A stretch of DNA of 7,665 bases from Hylemonella sp. UBA6679 (GTDB lineage Bacteria > Pseudomonadota > Gammaproteobacteria > Burkholderiales > Burkholderiaceae_C), in contig DKJZ01000088.1 of the NCBI GenBank assembly GCA_002454975.1, positions 1-7,665 on the forward strand. Reading direction: 5' to 3'. Position 1 is the stretch's first letter; every line of letters starts with the position of its first letter. Under the pieces are notes generated by a model. The model was not told the DNA's origin and made no database searches. It saw nothing but the letters and a program-made list of their open reading frames with translations. Shown here piece after piece: positions 1-7,665 of this stretch. A program made the position numbers and the translations under genes.

Positions 1-894
1 GTCGCGCACGCGCTGCACCCCGGACACGATCTCCTGCATCACGGTACCGGCCTCCTCGACCTGGCGTACGCCACCGTCCACGGCAGTCACGCTGGCGCCG
101 ATCAGGGTCTTGATCTCCTTGGCGGCCTCGGCGCTGCGCCCGGCCAAGCTGCGCACCTCGCTGGCCACCACCGCAAAGCCTCGACCAGCCTCGCCAGCGC
201 GGGCCGCTTCCACCGCCGCATTGAGGGCCAGGATGTTGGTTTGAAAAGCAAGCCCATCAATCACGCCGATGATTTCATTCATGCGTTGGGCGCTGGACTG
301 AATGGCCTCGACCGAGCCCACCGCTTCAAGCATGGCGTGCGACCCACGCTCGGCCACCTGACGCACCTGCGAGGCCTGCAAATTGGCTTTTTGTGTGGTT
401 TGTGCATTGGCCTCCACCGTGGTGGACAGCTCCTCCACGCTGGCTGCTGTTTGCTCCAAATTCGCGGCCTGTTGCTCGGTGCGACCCGACATGTCGCGGT
501 TACCCCCCGCCAAGCTGTGCCCCGCGTGGGCCACCAAAGCAGAGTTGCTGCGTATGCTGGCCACCATGCCAGAAAAGCTGTTGATCATGCCCTGCAAGGC
601 CTGGCTCAGGGTTTGCAACTCGTCAGCGGACTTGAGGGTCAACTTGCCGCGCAAATCACCCTGCGCCACCTCGTTCATGTAGGCAATGGTGGTGCGCATG
701 TCGGAGGTGTAGCTGCGGTGCAAGCTCATCAGCAGGTAGGCCAAGAGCACGGTCACAGGGCCAGCTGCCGTCCAGCCTAACAGGGTGAGCACGGCCAAAT
801 CGGCTGCGACCAAGGCAGCCACCAACAGCAATTTGAGCGCCATGGAGCAGCGGCGCATGACACCCAGACCAGGTGCCAAAAGAAGGTCGAGCAT
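1..894 (-). CDS. Methyl-accepting chemotaxis protein, C-terminus cut by window edge
   Basis: Inner-membrane chemoreceptor that would signal to CheA/CheW. About 298 codons are visible, reading leftward off the edge. A short cytoplasmic N-terminus is followed by two hydrophobic helices, about residues 19-39 and 44-58, separated by only a few residues, so there is essentially no periplasmic ligand-binding domain. A HAMP-like stretch follows (about 58-108, with GDLRGKL and ADELQTLSQAL). The first methylation helix has an EE pair in TAASVEELSTT (about 149-159). The highly conserved signalling hairpin tip is TNILALNAAVEAARAGEAGR (219-238), continuing GFAVVASEVRSLA. The ATG at 892-894 is the first start after an in-frame stop at 937-939; later in-frame ATGs are at 856-858 and 841-843, and none has a clear Shine-Dalgarno, so the exact start is uncertain. 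The gene lies past the terminator of the propionyl-CoA block, so it is probably expressed separately. The signal it senses cannot be told. Confidence 0.93.
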   Translation of the reverse strand, partial: MLDLLLAPGLGVMRRCSMALKLLLVAALVAADLAVLTLLGWTAAGPVTVLLAYLLMSLHRSYTSDMRTTIAYMNEVAQGDLRGKLTLKSADELQTLSQALQGMINSFSGMVASIRSNSALVAHAGHSLAGGNRDMSGRTEQQAANLEQTAASVEELSTTVEANAQTTQKANLQASQVRQVAERGSHAMLEAVGSVEAIQSSAQRMNEIIGVIDGLAFQTNILALNAAVEAARAGEAGRGFAVVASEVRSLAGRSAEAAKEIKTLIGASVTAVDGGVRQVEEAGTVMQEIVSGVQRVRD

Positions 895-956
895 AGACGT
901 CGAGCAAGGGGGTAGTGGTGAGCAGAAGTTTAAAAGTCACCCCGGTGCGCGAGCCC

Positions 957-999
957 AAAAAATAAGCCGTGAAAGCCCATCAAAAGGGCCATCACGGCT
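957..999 (-). terminator. Rho-independent terminator ending the propionyl-CoA block
   Basis: Read on the minus strand, AGCCGTGA (999-992) pairs perfectly with TCACGGCT (972-965). Inside this 8-bp stem a second 4-bp stem, GCCC/GGGC (989-986 with 978-975), is separated by a 2x2 internal loop and closed by a 7-nt loop. The stem is followed at once by TTATTTTTT (965-957), a U-rich tract in the transcript. It starts 19 nt after the VOC-protein stop codon and lies upstream of the chemoreceptor start, so it separates the two transcription units. Confidence 0.85.
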
Positions 1000-1018
1000 G
1001 GGCAGGAGGCAGCGGGCT

Positions 1019-1495
1019 TTAGCTGGCGGCCAGTGCAGAAAACGCTTGCACCACCTCAGGCGGCGCTTGCACCAGCTCGATCAACACGCCCTCCCCGGCA
1101 ATGGGGAACTCGTCGTTGCTTTTGGGGTGCAAGAAGGTGATGTCAAACCCCGCAGCGCCCTTGCGGATGCCGCCAGGTGCAAAGCGCACACCTTGCGCCG
1201 TGAGCCAGTCCACGGCTTTGGGCAGGTCATCGATCCACAAGCCCACGTGGTTCAGGGGCGTGGTGTGCACAGCAGGCTTTTTCTCGGGGTCGAGGGGCTG
1301 CATCAAATCCACTTCCACCTTGAAGGGGCCGCTGCCCATGGCGCAAATGTCTTCGTCCACGTTTTCGCGCTCGCTCTTGAAGGTGCCGGTAACCTCCAGC
1401 CCGAGCATGTCCACCCACAGCTTTTGCAAACGTGTTTTGTCCGGCCCACCGATGGCGATTTGCTGGATGCCCAGCACTTTGAAAGGTCTCGTCAT
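1019..1495 (-). CDS. VOC-superfamily protein, probable methylmalonyl-CoA epimerase
   Basis: A 158-residue protein with two beta-alpha-beta-beta-beta VOC modules (about 6-66 and 79-144). Its placement directly after pccA and in a block with the mutase and MeaB suggests it interconverts (S)- and (R)-methylmalonyl-CoA. Epimerase-like marks are LNHVGLWIDDL (81-91), the FLHPK motif (121-125) and the closing strand VLIELVQ (137-143). By position the metal ligands would be Q12, D63, H83 and E140. Classical epimerases have His at the first site (DHIGIAV-type strand), whereas here it reads IQQIAI. There is also a roughly 10-residue insert between FLHPK and VLIEL. The ATG at 1493-1495 is preceded by AAAGGA (1501-1506), a good ribosome site, and the gap to pccA is 32 nt. 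The VOC fold is clear. The epimerase assignment rests on context; a lyase- or dioxygenase-like VOC enzyme, or a non-catalytic member, remains possible. Confidence 0.85.
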   Translation of the reverse strand: MTRPFKVLGIQQIAIGGPDKTRLQKLWVDMLGLEVTGTFKSERENVDEDICAMGSGPFKVEVDLMQPLDPEKKPAVHTTPLNHVGLWIDDLPKAVDWLTAQGVRFAPGGIRKGAAGFDITFLHPKSNDEFPIAGEGVLIELVQAPPEVVQAFSALAAS

Positions 1496-1506
1496 ATGCT
1501 TCCTTT

Positions 1507-1531
1507 TTAATTGGGGTCAGACCCCAATTAA
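1507..1531. repeat. 25-bp perfect palindrome at the pccA/VOC junction
   Basis: The left arm TTAATTGGGGTC (1507-1518) and right arm GACCCCAATTAA (1520-1531) are exact reverse complements around a single central base (1519). In RNA it would form an 11-bp stem with a 3-nt loop. It contains the pccA stop codon (1528-1530), reaches into the last sense codon, and fills most of the gap before the VOC gene, abutting that gene's ribosome site. No U-tract follows on the minus strand, so it is not a classic terminator. The GGGGTCAGA core resembles repeats that I recall as dispersed in beta- and gammaproteobacterial genomes, some linked to REP-associated (RAYT, Y1-type) transposases. That link is from memory and unverified. 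Confidence 0.8.
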
Positions 1532-3576
1532 TTAAATTCCACGATAGGTTGGTCGACGGTGAGCGACTCGCCTTTGGCGGCCAGCACCTTGCCCACCACA
1601 CCGTCGGCGGCGGCGAACAACACGTTTTCCATTTTCATGGCCTCGATCACCGCCACGCGTTCGCCAGCTTGCACTTTTTGGCCGGGCTGAACCGCCACTT
1701 CCACCAGCAAACCAGGCATGGGCGAGAGCACAAAGCGGCTCATGTCAGGCGGGGCTTTGAAGGGCATGAGCTTGTGCAACTCGGCCATGCGGCGCGAAAC
1801 CACCAGCACATCGATGCGTGTGCCGTTGTGCTGCACGCGCAGGGCCAAGGGGTTCTTGGGCGTGCCGCGCTCCACTTGGGCGCTGAAGTTGCTGCCGTTG
1901 ACGGTGCCTTCAATCACGATGTCGTTGAGGCGCGAGTTGCTATGGATCTGATAGCGCTTGTCGCCCACCAGAACAAGGGCTGTGCCGCTTTCGCCTACAA
2001 ACTCATCGACGTGCACGGCGGTGTGGGTGTTCTTACCCTCGCCATTCAAAGTGATGACAACATAGTCTTTACCCGCATCCACCGCGTAGCCAGGCAACTG
2101 GCCCGATAAGGTGCTGGCGCGTTCGCGCGATTTGCGGCGCACAAACGCTGCCAAGGCCACCAAGAAATCGGCGTCGTCGTGTGGCACGTCTTCGGCGGCA
2201 AAACCTTTGCCGTAATGCTCGGCAATGAAGCCGGTGTTGAAGTCACCCGAGACAAATTTGGGGTGCGCCAACAAGGCAGCTTGAAAAGGGATGTTGCTGC
2301 TGATGCCGCGAATCACAAAGCTGTTGAGGGCCTCGCGCATTTTGGCAATCGCGTCCAATCGGTCTTTGCCGTGCACGATGAGCTTGGCGATCATCGAGTC
2401 GTAGTACATCGGGATCTCGCCGCCATCTTGCACACCGGTGTCCACCCGCACGCCATACAGCGCTTGCGTGTCAGACTGGAACATGGTTTGGTGCGGCGTG
2501 GTGAAACGCACCAAGCGGCCCGTGCTGGGCAGAAAGTTGCGGAACGGGTCTTCAGCGTTGATGCGGCACTCGATGGCCCAGCCGTTGCGCTTCACATCTG
2601 CTTGGCTCAGTGGCAGCTTTTCGCCCGCGGCCACGCGAATCATCAACTCCACCAAATCCACACCGGTGATGCACTCGGTCACCGGGTGCTCCACCTGCAA
2701 GCGGGTGTTCATTTCCAGGAAGTAAAAGTCCTGGTCTTTGCCCACCACAAACTCCACCGTGCCCGCACTCTGGTACTTCACGGCTTTGGCCAACTGCACC
2801 GCTTGCTCGCCCATGGCTTTGCGCGTGGCATCAGAAATAAAAGGCGACGGCGCCTCCTCAATCACCTTCTGGTGACGGCGCTGGATCGAGCACTCACGCT
2901 CGTTGAGGTAAATCACATTGCCGTGGCTATCGCCCAGCACTTGAATCTCAATGTGGCGCGGCTCTTGCACAAACTTCTCAATGAAGATGCGGTCGTCGCC
3001 AAAGCTGTTGCGTGCTTCGTTGCGGCAGCTGGTGAAGCCCTCCAGAGCCTCTTTGTCGTTGAAGGCCACACGCAGGCCTTTGCCACCGCCACCCGCAGAG
3101 GCTTTGATCATCACGGGGTAGCCGATGTCTTTGGCAATTTCCACCGCACGCTCGGCCGACTCGATCGCATCGTTCCAGCCCGGAATGGTGTTGACCTTGG
3201 CTTCGAGGGCAAGCTTCTTGGAAGCGATTTTGTCGCCCATGGCCGCAATGGAGAAATGCTTGGGGCCAATGAAGGCAATGCCTTCTTCTTCGCAGCGCTT
3301 GGCAAAGGCTTCGTTCTCACTCAGAAAACCATAGCCAGGGTGAATGGCTTGCGCGCCGGTTTGTTTGGCAGCAGCAATGATTTTTTCAGCCACCAAATAA
3401 GACTCACGGCTGGCAGCCGCGCCAAGCAAAATGGCTTCGTCAGCGAGTTGCACATGGCGCGCTTCTTTGTCCGCCTCAGAATAAACCGCCACAGTTTGGA
3501 TGCCCATCTTCTTGGCAGTGGCCATCACGCGGCAGGCAATCTCGCCACGGTTTGCAATCAGGATTTTTGTAAACAT
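1528..3576 (-). CDS. pccA: Propionyl-CoA carboxylase alpha subunit (biotin carboxylase + biotin carrier)
   Basis: ATP-dependent carboxylation of biotin, supplying CO2 to PccB for propionyl-CoA -> (S)-methylmalonyl-CoA; cytoplasmic, expected as an alpha6beta6 complex. The 682 residues hold a full biotin carboxylase domain (about 1-450) beginning FTKILIANRGEIACRV. ATP-grasp residues match E. coli AccC by position and context: K116, K158, Gly loop AGGGGKG (161-167), H208, K237, E275, E288, R292, Q294-V295-E296 and R338. A middle beta-rich region (about 480-600) fits the BT domain that docks alpha on beta. The C-terminal carrier domain (about 610-682) has SPMPG (618-622) and the biotinyl motif EAMKM with K648. 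The ATG at 3574-3576 has a strong ribosome site, GAGGAAAG (3581-3588). The stop lies inside a palindrome. The length fits known PCC alpha subunits. A related carboxylase (acetyl- or methylcrotonyl-CoA) is less likely given the mutase neighbours. Confidence 0.95.
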   Translation of the reverse strand: MFTKILIANRGEIACRVMATAKKMGIQTVAVYSEADKEARHVQLADEAILLGAAASRESYLVAEKIIAAAKQTGAQAIHPGYGFLSENEAFAKRCEEEGIAFIGPKHFSIAAMGDKIASKKLALEAKVNTIPGWNDAIESAERAVEIAKDIGYPVMIKASAGGGGKGLRVAFNDKEALEGFTSCRNEARNSFGDDRIFIEKFVQEPRHIEIQVLGDSHGNVIYLNERECSIQRRHQKVIEEAPSPFISDATRKAMGEQAVQLAKAVKYQSAGTVEFVVGKDQDFYFLEMNTRLQVEHPVTECITGVDLVELMIRVAAGEKLPLSQADVKRNGWAIECRINAEDPFRNFLPSTGRLVRFTTPHQTMFQSDTQALYGVRVDTGVQDGGEIPMYYDSMIAKLIVHGKDRLDAIAKMREALNSFVIRGISSNIPFQAALLAHPKFVSGDFNTGFIAEHYGKGFAAEDVPHDDADFLVALAAFVRRKSRERASTLSGQLPGYAVDAGKDYVVITLNGEGKNTHTAVHVDEFVGESGTALVLVGDKRYQIHSNSRLNDIVIEGTVNGSNFSAQVERGTPKNPLALRVQHNGTRIDVLVVSRRMAELHKLMPFKAPPDMSRFVLSPMPGLLVEVAVQPGQKVQAGERVAVIEAMKMENVLFAAADGVVGKVLAAKGESLTVDQPIVEFN

Positions 3577-3651
3577 TTGTCTTTCCTCAGAATGTTTGGT
3601 CTAGCGTGTGTTTGATGTCGCCGTATTTGCTGAACTCGCATTGCGCACGGC

Positions 3652-3719
3652 GTATCCGTCTGCGCGAATGTCCTCCGCCCGCTTTGCAGGCTCCCCCTTG
3701 ATTTCGCTGCGACGGACAC
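3652..3719. repeat. Imperfect inverted repeat (17-nt arms) in the pccB-pccA spacer
   Basis: The arm GTATCCGTCTGCGCGAA (3652-3668) and the reverse complement of 3703-3719 agree at 13 of 17 positions. The 34 nt between the arms include a smaller stem in which CCCGC (3678-3682) and GCAGG (3686-3690) pair with one mismatch around a TTT loop. The structure would fold as a long stem with an internal mismatch bubble. No open reading frame or known RNA motif is recognisable in it. Confidence 0.55.
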
Positions 3720-3776
3720 ACCCACCCAGTCGCTGCGAAAGTGAAGGTTGACTGGGCGTTGCAAAACATCCGCTAA

Positions 3777-3864
3777 GGATTGGGTGGCCTGTGCGTTTTG
3801 CGCAGGTAAAGGAGGAGCGCGCAGCGCGGGGGACACGGAGCAAAGCGCATAGGCCGCCCACTCC
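3777..3864. repeat. Long imperfect inverted repeat (25-nt arms) in the pccB-pccA spacer
   Basis: The arm 3777-3801 (begins GGATTGGGTGGCC) and the reverse complement of 3840-3864 (begins GGAGTGGGCGGCC) agree at 21 of 25 positions, separated by 38 nt. Three of the four differences (3785/3856, 3791/3850, 3796/3845) become G-U pairs if the plus strand is transcribed, giving 24 of 25 paired positions. In a minus-strand transcript the same three would be A-C mismatches. The central part carries a purine-rich stretch and a GCGCGCAGCGC segment. The function is unknown; a dispersed structured repeat is the simplest reading. Confidence 0.65.
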
Positions 3865-3958
3865 GTTGCCAATACAGCGAACCGCAGCAGAATGAACCTC
3901 TCCGCAGTTCACTGCATCGCCTAGTCCAACGCCATTGAAGTTCATAGCGCTACGACCA

Positions 3959-5491
<1,533 letters not shown>

Positions 5492-5539
5492 GGAGGCTCC
5501 TCGTCGATGTGGGGTGTAAGAGATGAATGGTTTGCAATG

Positions 5540-5569
5540 AAGATGCTCTATTTTTTATAGCTGCATCTT
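5540..5569. repeat. AT-rich hairpin between meaB and pccB
   Basis: The outer arms AAGATGC (5540-5546) and GCATCTT (5563-5569) are exact complements. The inner arms CTAT (5548-5551) and ATAG (5557-5560) close a TTTTT loop. One unpaired base on the left and two on the right separate the two stems. No U-tract follows on either strand, so it is not a simple terminator. The minus strand carries TATAAA in the loop region, but no convincing -35 box lies at normal spacing, so I do not call a promoter. The CTATTTTTTATAGCTGC core resembles a short element I recall as common between genes in Comamonadaceae; this is unverified. Confidence 0.65.
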
Positions 5570-5600
5570 GAATAATCACGGGGCTTAGCGGCTAATTTGC

Positions 5601-6629
5601 TCATGAACCCAGCCCCTGTGCAGCCAACAATTGCCGCGCTGCGGTGGAAGCAGCCACACGGCCAGCTAGAACGTCTTGGGTAAAGGTGGGCAAAAGATGC
5701 TGCACCTGCGGGTGTTGCTTGAAAGCTTGTTTGAGGCCCGCGTCGATGCGCTCCCACATCCAGGCCAGGGCCTGCTGTTGGCGGCGCATCGCCATCGCAC
5801 CGTTGTCGGTTTGCAATTGGCGGTACTGGCTTACCGCAGCCCAAAACTTGTCCACGCCCTGGTTAAGCAAAGCGCTGAGTTGAATCACTTGCGGGTGCCA
5901 CAAGGTGGTGTCGTGGTGCGCATGGTCTGAGCGACCGTGAAGCCCAAGCAAACGCAGCGACGAGGTGATTTGCGCTTGCGCGCGGGTGGCGGCGTCCACA
6001 TCAATGTCGGCTTTGTTGATAACCACCAAATCAGCCAGTTCCATCACGCCTTTTTTGATGGCCTGCAGGTCGTCGCCGGCGTTGGGCAGCTGCATCAGCA
6101 CAAACATGTCCGTCATGCTGGCCACCGCAATTTCGCTTTGGCCCACACCCACGGTTTCCACAATCACCACGTCGTACCCCGCTGCCTCACACACCAGCAT
6201 GGCCTCGCGGGTTTTCTCAGCCACACCACCCAGCGTGCCGCTCGAGGGGCTGGGGCGGATGAACGCTTGCTCGTGAACACTCAAATGTTCCATGCGGGTT
6301 TTGTCACCCAAGATCGAGCCGCCCGACACGGTGCTGCTGGGGTCCACCGCCAGCACGGCCACACGGTGGCCTTGTGCAATCAGGTACAGGCCCAGCGCCT
6401 CAATGAAAGTGCTTTTGCCCACCCCAGGCACACCGCTGATGCCCAAACGAAAGGCCTTGCCAGTGTGCGGCAGCATGGCGGTGAGCAAGGCATCGGCCTG
6501 CACGCGGTGGTCAGGCCGGGTGGACTCCAACAACGTGATCGCCTTGGCCATGGCACGGCGCTGCTGCAAGGGCGCGCCATGCAACAGACCGGGCAACCAG
6601 TCTGTGGTGGGCGTGGCAGAGGCCGACAT
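5601..6629 (-). CDS. meaB: MeaB-type G-protein chaperone of methylmalonyl-CoA mutase
   Basis: GTPase of the SIMIBI class (MeaB/ArgK/human MMAA family) that binds the mutase, gates delivery of adenosylcobalamin and prevents or repairs loss of the cofactor. The 342 residues show a short helical N-terminus (about 1-58) and the G domain: P-loop GVPGVGKST (66-74), VDPSS (95-99), DKTRM (109-113), switch/Walker B segment ETVGVGQSE (158-166), base-specificity motif NKAD (205-208) and SAL (252-254). A helical C-terminal tail (about 255-342) fits the dimerisation arm of the family. The start at 6627-6629 lies 4 nt after the mutase stop, with only a weak ribosome site (AGAAG near the mutase end), so translation is probably coupled to the mutase. 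The older name argK (arginine/ornithine transport kinase) is a historical misannotation; the mutase next door supports the chaperone role. Confidence 0.95.
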   Translation of the reverse strand: MSASATPTTDWLPGLLHGAPLQQRRAMAKAITLLESTRPDHRVQADALLTAMLPHTGKAFRLGISGVPGVGKSTFIEALGLYLIAQGHRVAVLAVDPSSTVSGGSILGDKTRMEHLSVHEQAFIRPSPSSGTLGGVAEKTREAMLVCEAAGYDVVIVETVGVGQSEIAVASMTDMFVLMQLPNAGDDLQAIKKGVMELADLVVINKADIDVDAATRAQAQITSSLRLLGLHGRSDHAHHDTTLWHPQVIQLSALLNQGVDKFWAAVSQYRQLQTDNGAMAMRRQQQALAWMWERIDAGLKQAFKQHPQVQHLLPTFTQDVLAGRVAASTAARQLLAAQGLGS

Positions 6630-6633
6630 CCGC

Positions 6634-7665
6634 TTACTTCTGGGCTTTGCGGATTTGTTCCAGCACGTCTTTGGCGCTGGCCGGAATCGGGGTGCCCGGG
6701 CCGTAAATGCCCTTCACGCCCGCCTCATACAAGAAGTCGTAGTCTTGGCGCGGAATCACACCGCCCACAAACACAATGATGTCGTCGGCGCCCTGCTTTT
6801 TCAGCTCGGCAATGATGGCGGGCACCAGGGTTTTGTGGCCTGCAGCGAGGGTGGACACACCCACCGCGTGCACATCGTTTTCAATGGCTTGGCGGGCGCA
6901 TTCTTCGGGCGTTTGGAACAGCGGGCCCATGTCCACATCAAAGCCCAAATCCGCAAACGCAGTAGCCACCACTTTGGCGCCCCGGTCGTGGCCGTCTTGG
7001 CCTAATTTAGAAATCATCACCCGTGGGCGACGGCCTTGCTCGGTGGCAAAGGCGGCAATTTCTTCTTTGAGTTTGTCCCAGCCCTCGGCCGAGTCGTAGG
7101 CAGCAGCGTACACACCGGTCACCTTTTGCGTATCCGCGCGATGGCGGCCAAACACTTTTTCCAGCGCATCGCTCACCTCGCCCACCGTGGCGCGCAAGCG
7201 CACGGCTTGAATGGACAAGTCCAGCAAATTGCCCGAGTTATTTTCAGCGGCGGTGGTGAGTGCGTCCAGCGCGGCTTGCACCTTGGCGTTGTCGCGCGTG
7301 GCCTTGATGTGATTCAAACGCTCGATCTGGCCGTCGCGCACTTTCACGTTGTCGATGGCCAAGATGTCGATGGGGTCTTCTTTGGCCAGCTTGTATTTGT
7401 TGACACCCACAATCACGTCTTTGCCCGAGTCGATGCGAGCTTGTTTTTCTGCAGCAGCGGCTTCGATCTTGAGCTTGGCCCAGCCCGAATCCACCGCGCG
7501 GGTCATGCCGCCCATGGCTTCGACTTCTTCAATGATGGCCCAGGCGGCGTCGGCCATGTCCTGGGTGAGTTTTTCCATCATGTAGCTGCCCGCCCAAGGG
7601 TCAATCACGTTGGTGATGTGCGTCTCTTCCTGGATGATGAGCTGGGTGTTGCGCGCAATGCGCGA
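6634..7665 (-). CDS. scpA: Methylmalonyl-CoA mutase, C-terminal part (N-terminus outside window)
   Basis: Adenosylcobalamin-dependent isomerase converting (R)-methylmalonyl-CoA to succinyl-CoA. The window holds 343 residues of the C-terminal half; the frame is open to the right edge, beginning SRIARNTQLIIQEETHITN, typical of the end of the substrate-binding TIM barrel, followed by VIDPWAGSYMME. A linker (about 80-210 of the visible part) leads to the cobalamin-binding domain. That domain has the base-off motif GQDGHDRGA with the cobalt-coordinating His codon at 6988-6990, then GVSTLAAGH and VFVGGVIP. Having the B12 domain on the same chain as the barrel fits the single-chain homodimeric mutase or the large subunit of a heterodimer, not the split ethylmalonyl- or isobutyryl-type mutases. 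A GTG at 7606-7608 could be mistaken for a start but lies inside the conserved barrel. Stop TAA at 6634-6636 is followed 4 nt later by meaB. Confidence 0.95.
   Translation of the reverse strand, partial: SRIARNTQLIIQEETHITNVIDPWAGSYMMEKLTQDMADAAWAIIEEVEAMGGMTRAVDSGWAKLKIEAAAAEKQARIDSGKDVIVGVNKYKLAKEDPIDILAIDNVKVRDGQIERLNHIKATRDNAKVQAALDALTTAAENNSGNLLDLSIQAVRLRATVGEVSDALEKVFGRHRADTQKVTGVYAAAYDSAEGWDKLKEEIAAFATEQGRRPRVMISKLGQDGHDRGAKVVATAFADLGFDVDMGPLFQTPEECARQAIENDVHAVGVSTLAAGHKTLVPAIIAELKKQGADDIIVFVGGVIPRQDYDFLYEAGVKGIYGPGTPIPASAKDVLEQIRKAQK

Larger units (their letters stand above)
3577..3958. other. 382-nt pccB-pccA spacer without a convincing gene
   Basis: This gap is much longer than the other junctions in the block. 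Several minus-strand frames are open at once (for example 3601-3945 and 3558-3872), but their predicted peptides are rich in Arg, Ser, Gly, Ala and Cys, lack recognisable motifs, overlap one another and have no ribosome site at the ATG, so I do not call them genes. The DNA is dominated by inverted repeats: two long imperfect ones (listed separately), a 12-bp palindrome GCAGTTCACTGC (3904-3915) and a small stem CCTGTGC/GCGCAGG (3788-3806). Only the last 15 nt or so, carrying the pccA ribosome site, have an assignable role. I see no convincing sigma70 promoter and no U-tract terminator. Confidence 0.7.

Noticed and set aside
928..956. Possible promoter for the chemoreceptor (TTGGGC, 17 nt, TTTTAA on the minus strand)
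   Set aside because: Only about half of the consensus positions match in each box and no flagellar sigma28-type site is visible, so it is too weak to annotate.
656..958. Minus-strand open frame of 100 codons at the chemoreceptor N-terminus
   Set aside because: It is out of frame with the chemoreceptor, whose own frame gives membrane helices, HAMP and signalling motifs without interruption.
785..1510. Plus-strand open frame (241 codons) opposite the VOC gene and chemoreceptor start
   Set aside because: It runs through the terminator and across two real minus-strand genes and shows no domain signature.
1507..1531. Palindrome read as a Rho-independent terminator after pccA
   Set aside because: No U-tract follows on the minus strand (the next bases are A-rich), and the VOC gene with a good ribosome site follows at once. 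The real terminator is at 957-999.
2179..3615. Long plus-strand open frame (478 codons) opposite pccA
   Set aside because: Its product is rich in His, Ala, Val and Arg with no motifs, and it mirrors the codon bias of pccA, which has every catalytic residue in place. It is an antisense shadow of a GC-rich gene.
3924..3930. GTCCAAC resembling an integron attC core (RYYYAAC)
   Set aside because: No matching GTTRRRY partner at proper distance and no integrase or cassette gene; a 7-nt degenerate motif is expected by chance.
3601..3945. Minus-strand 114-codon open frame starting 13 nt after the pccB stop
   Set aside because: Its position would suit an operon gene, but there is no ribosome site, the composition is unlike a folded protein, and the other minus frames in the same stretch are also open, as expected from GC-rich repeats.
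5937..6779. Plus-strand open frame (280 codons) opposite meaB and the mutase end
   Set aside because: Antisense shadow crossing a gene boundary, with a His/Gln/Arg-rich product and no motifs.

Overview
The window is GC-rich and looks like a betaproteobacterial chromosome, most likely Comamonadaceae (Limnohabitans, Rhodoferax or Polaromonas type). That placement rests on the sequence character of the carboxylase subunits and the VOC protein and on the short dispersed-type hairpins between genes; it is inferred from memory, not from a search. All six supported genes lie on the minus strand, so the window is read from right to left.

From 7665 down to 1019 there is one gene block for propionyl-CoA metabolism. 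It holds the C-terminal half of a cobalamin-dependent methylmalonyl-CoA mutase (cut by the right edge), its G-protein chaperone MeaB (4-nt gap), propionyl-CoA carboxylase beta subunit PccB, the biotin-carrying alpha subunit PccA, and a small VOC-fold protein in the position expected for methylmalonyl-CoA epimerase. Together these carry out propionyl-CoA + HCO3- + ATP -> (S)-methylmalonyl-CoA -> (R)-methylmalonyl-CoA -> succinyl-CoA, feeding propionyl-CoA from odd-chain fatty acids, branched amino acids or propionate into the TCA cycle. MeaB protects and reloads the mutase cofactor. A clear Rho-independent terminator at 957-999 closes the block.

The block is not tightly packed. A 109-nt gap between meaB and pccB holds a small hairpin (5540-5569). 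A 382-nt gap between pccB and pccA has no convincing gene but contains two long imperfect inverted repeats. A 25-bp perfect palindrome (1507-1531) at the pccA/VOC junction supplies the pccA stop codon.

Downstream of the terminator, from 894 to the left edge, is a separate gene for a methyl-accepting chemotaxis protein. It has two closely spaced membrane helices and almost no extracytoplasmic sensor; its C-terminus lies outside the window.

I see no mobile-element gene, CRISPR array, tRNA or rRNA, and no evidence for a new multi-gene system. The points worth a second look are the repeat elements inside the operon, the altered metal-ligand set of the putative epimerase, and the sensor-less chemoreceptor.
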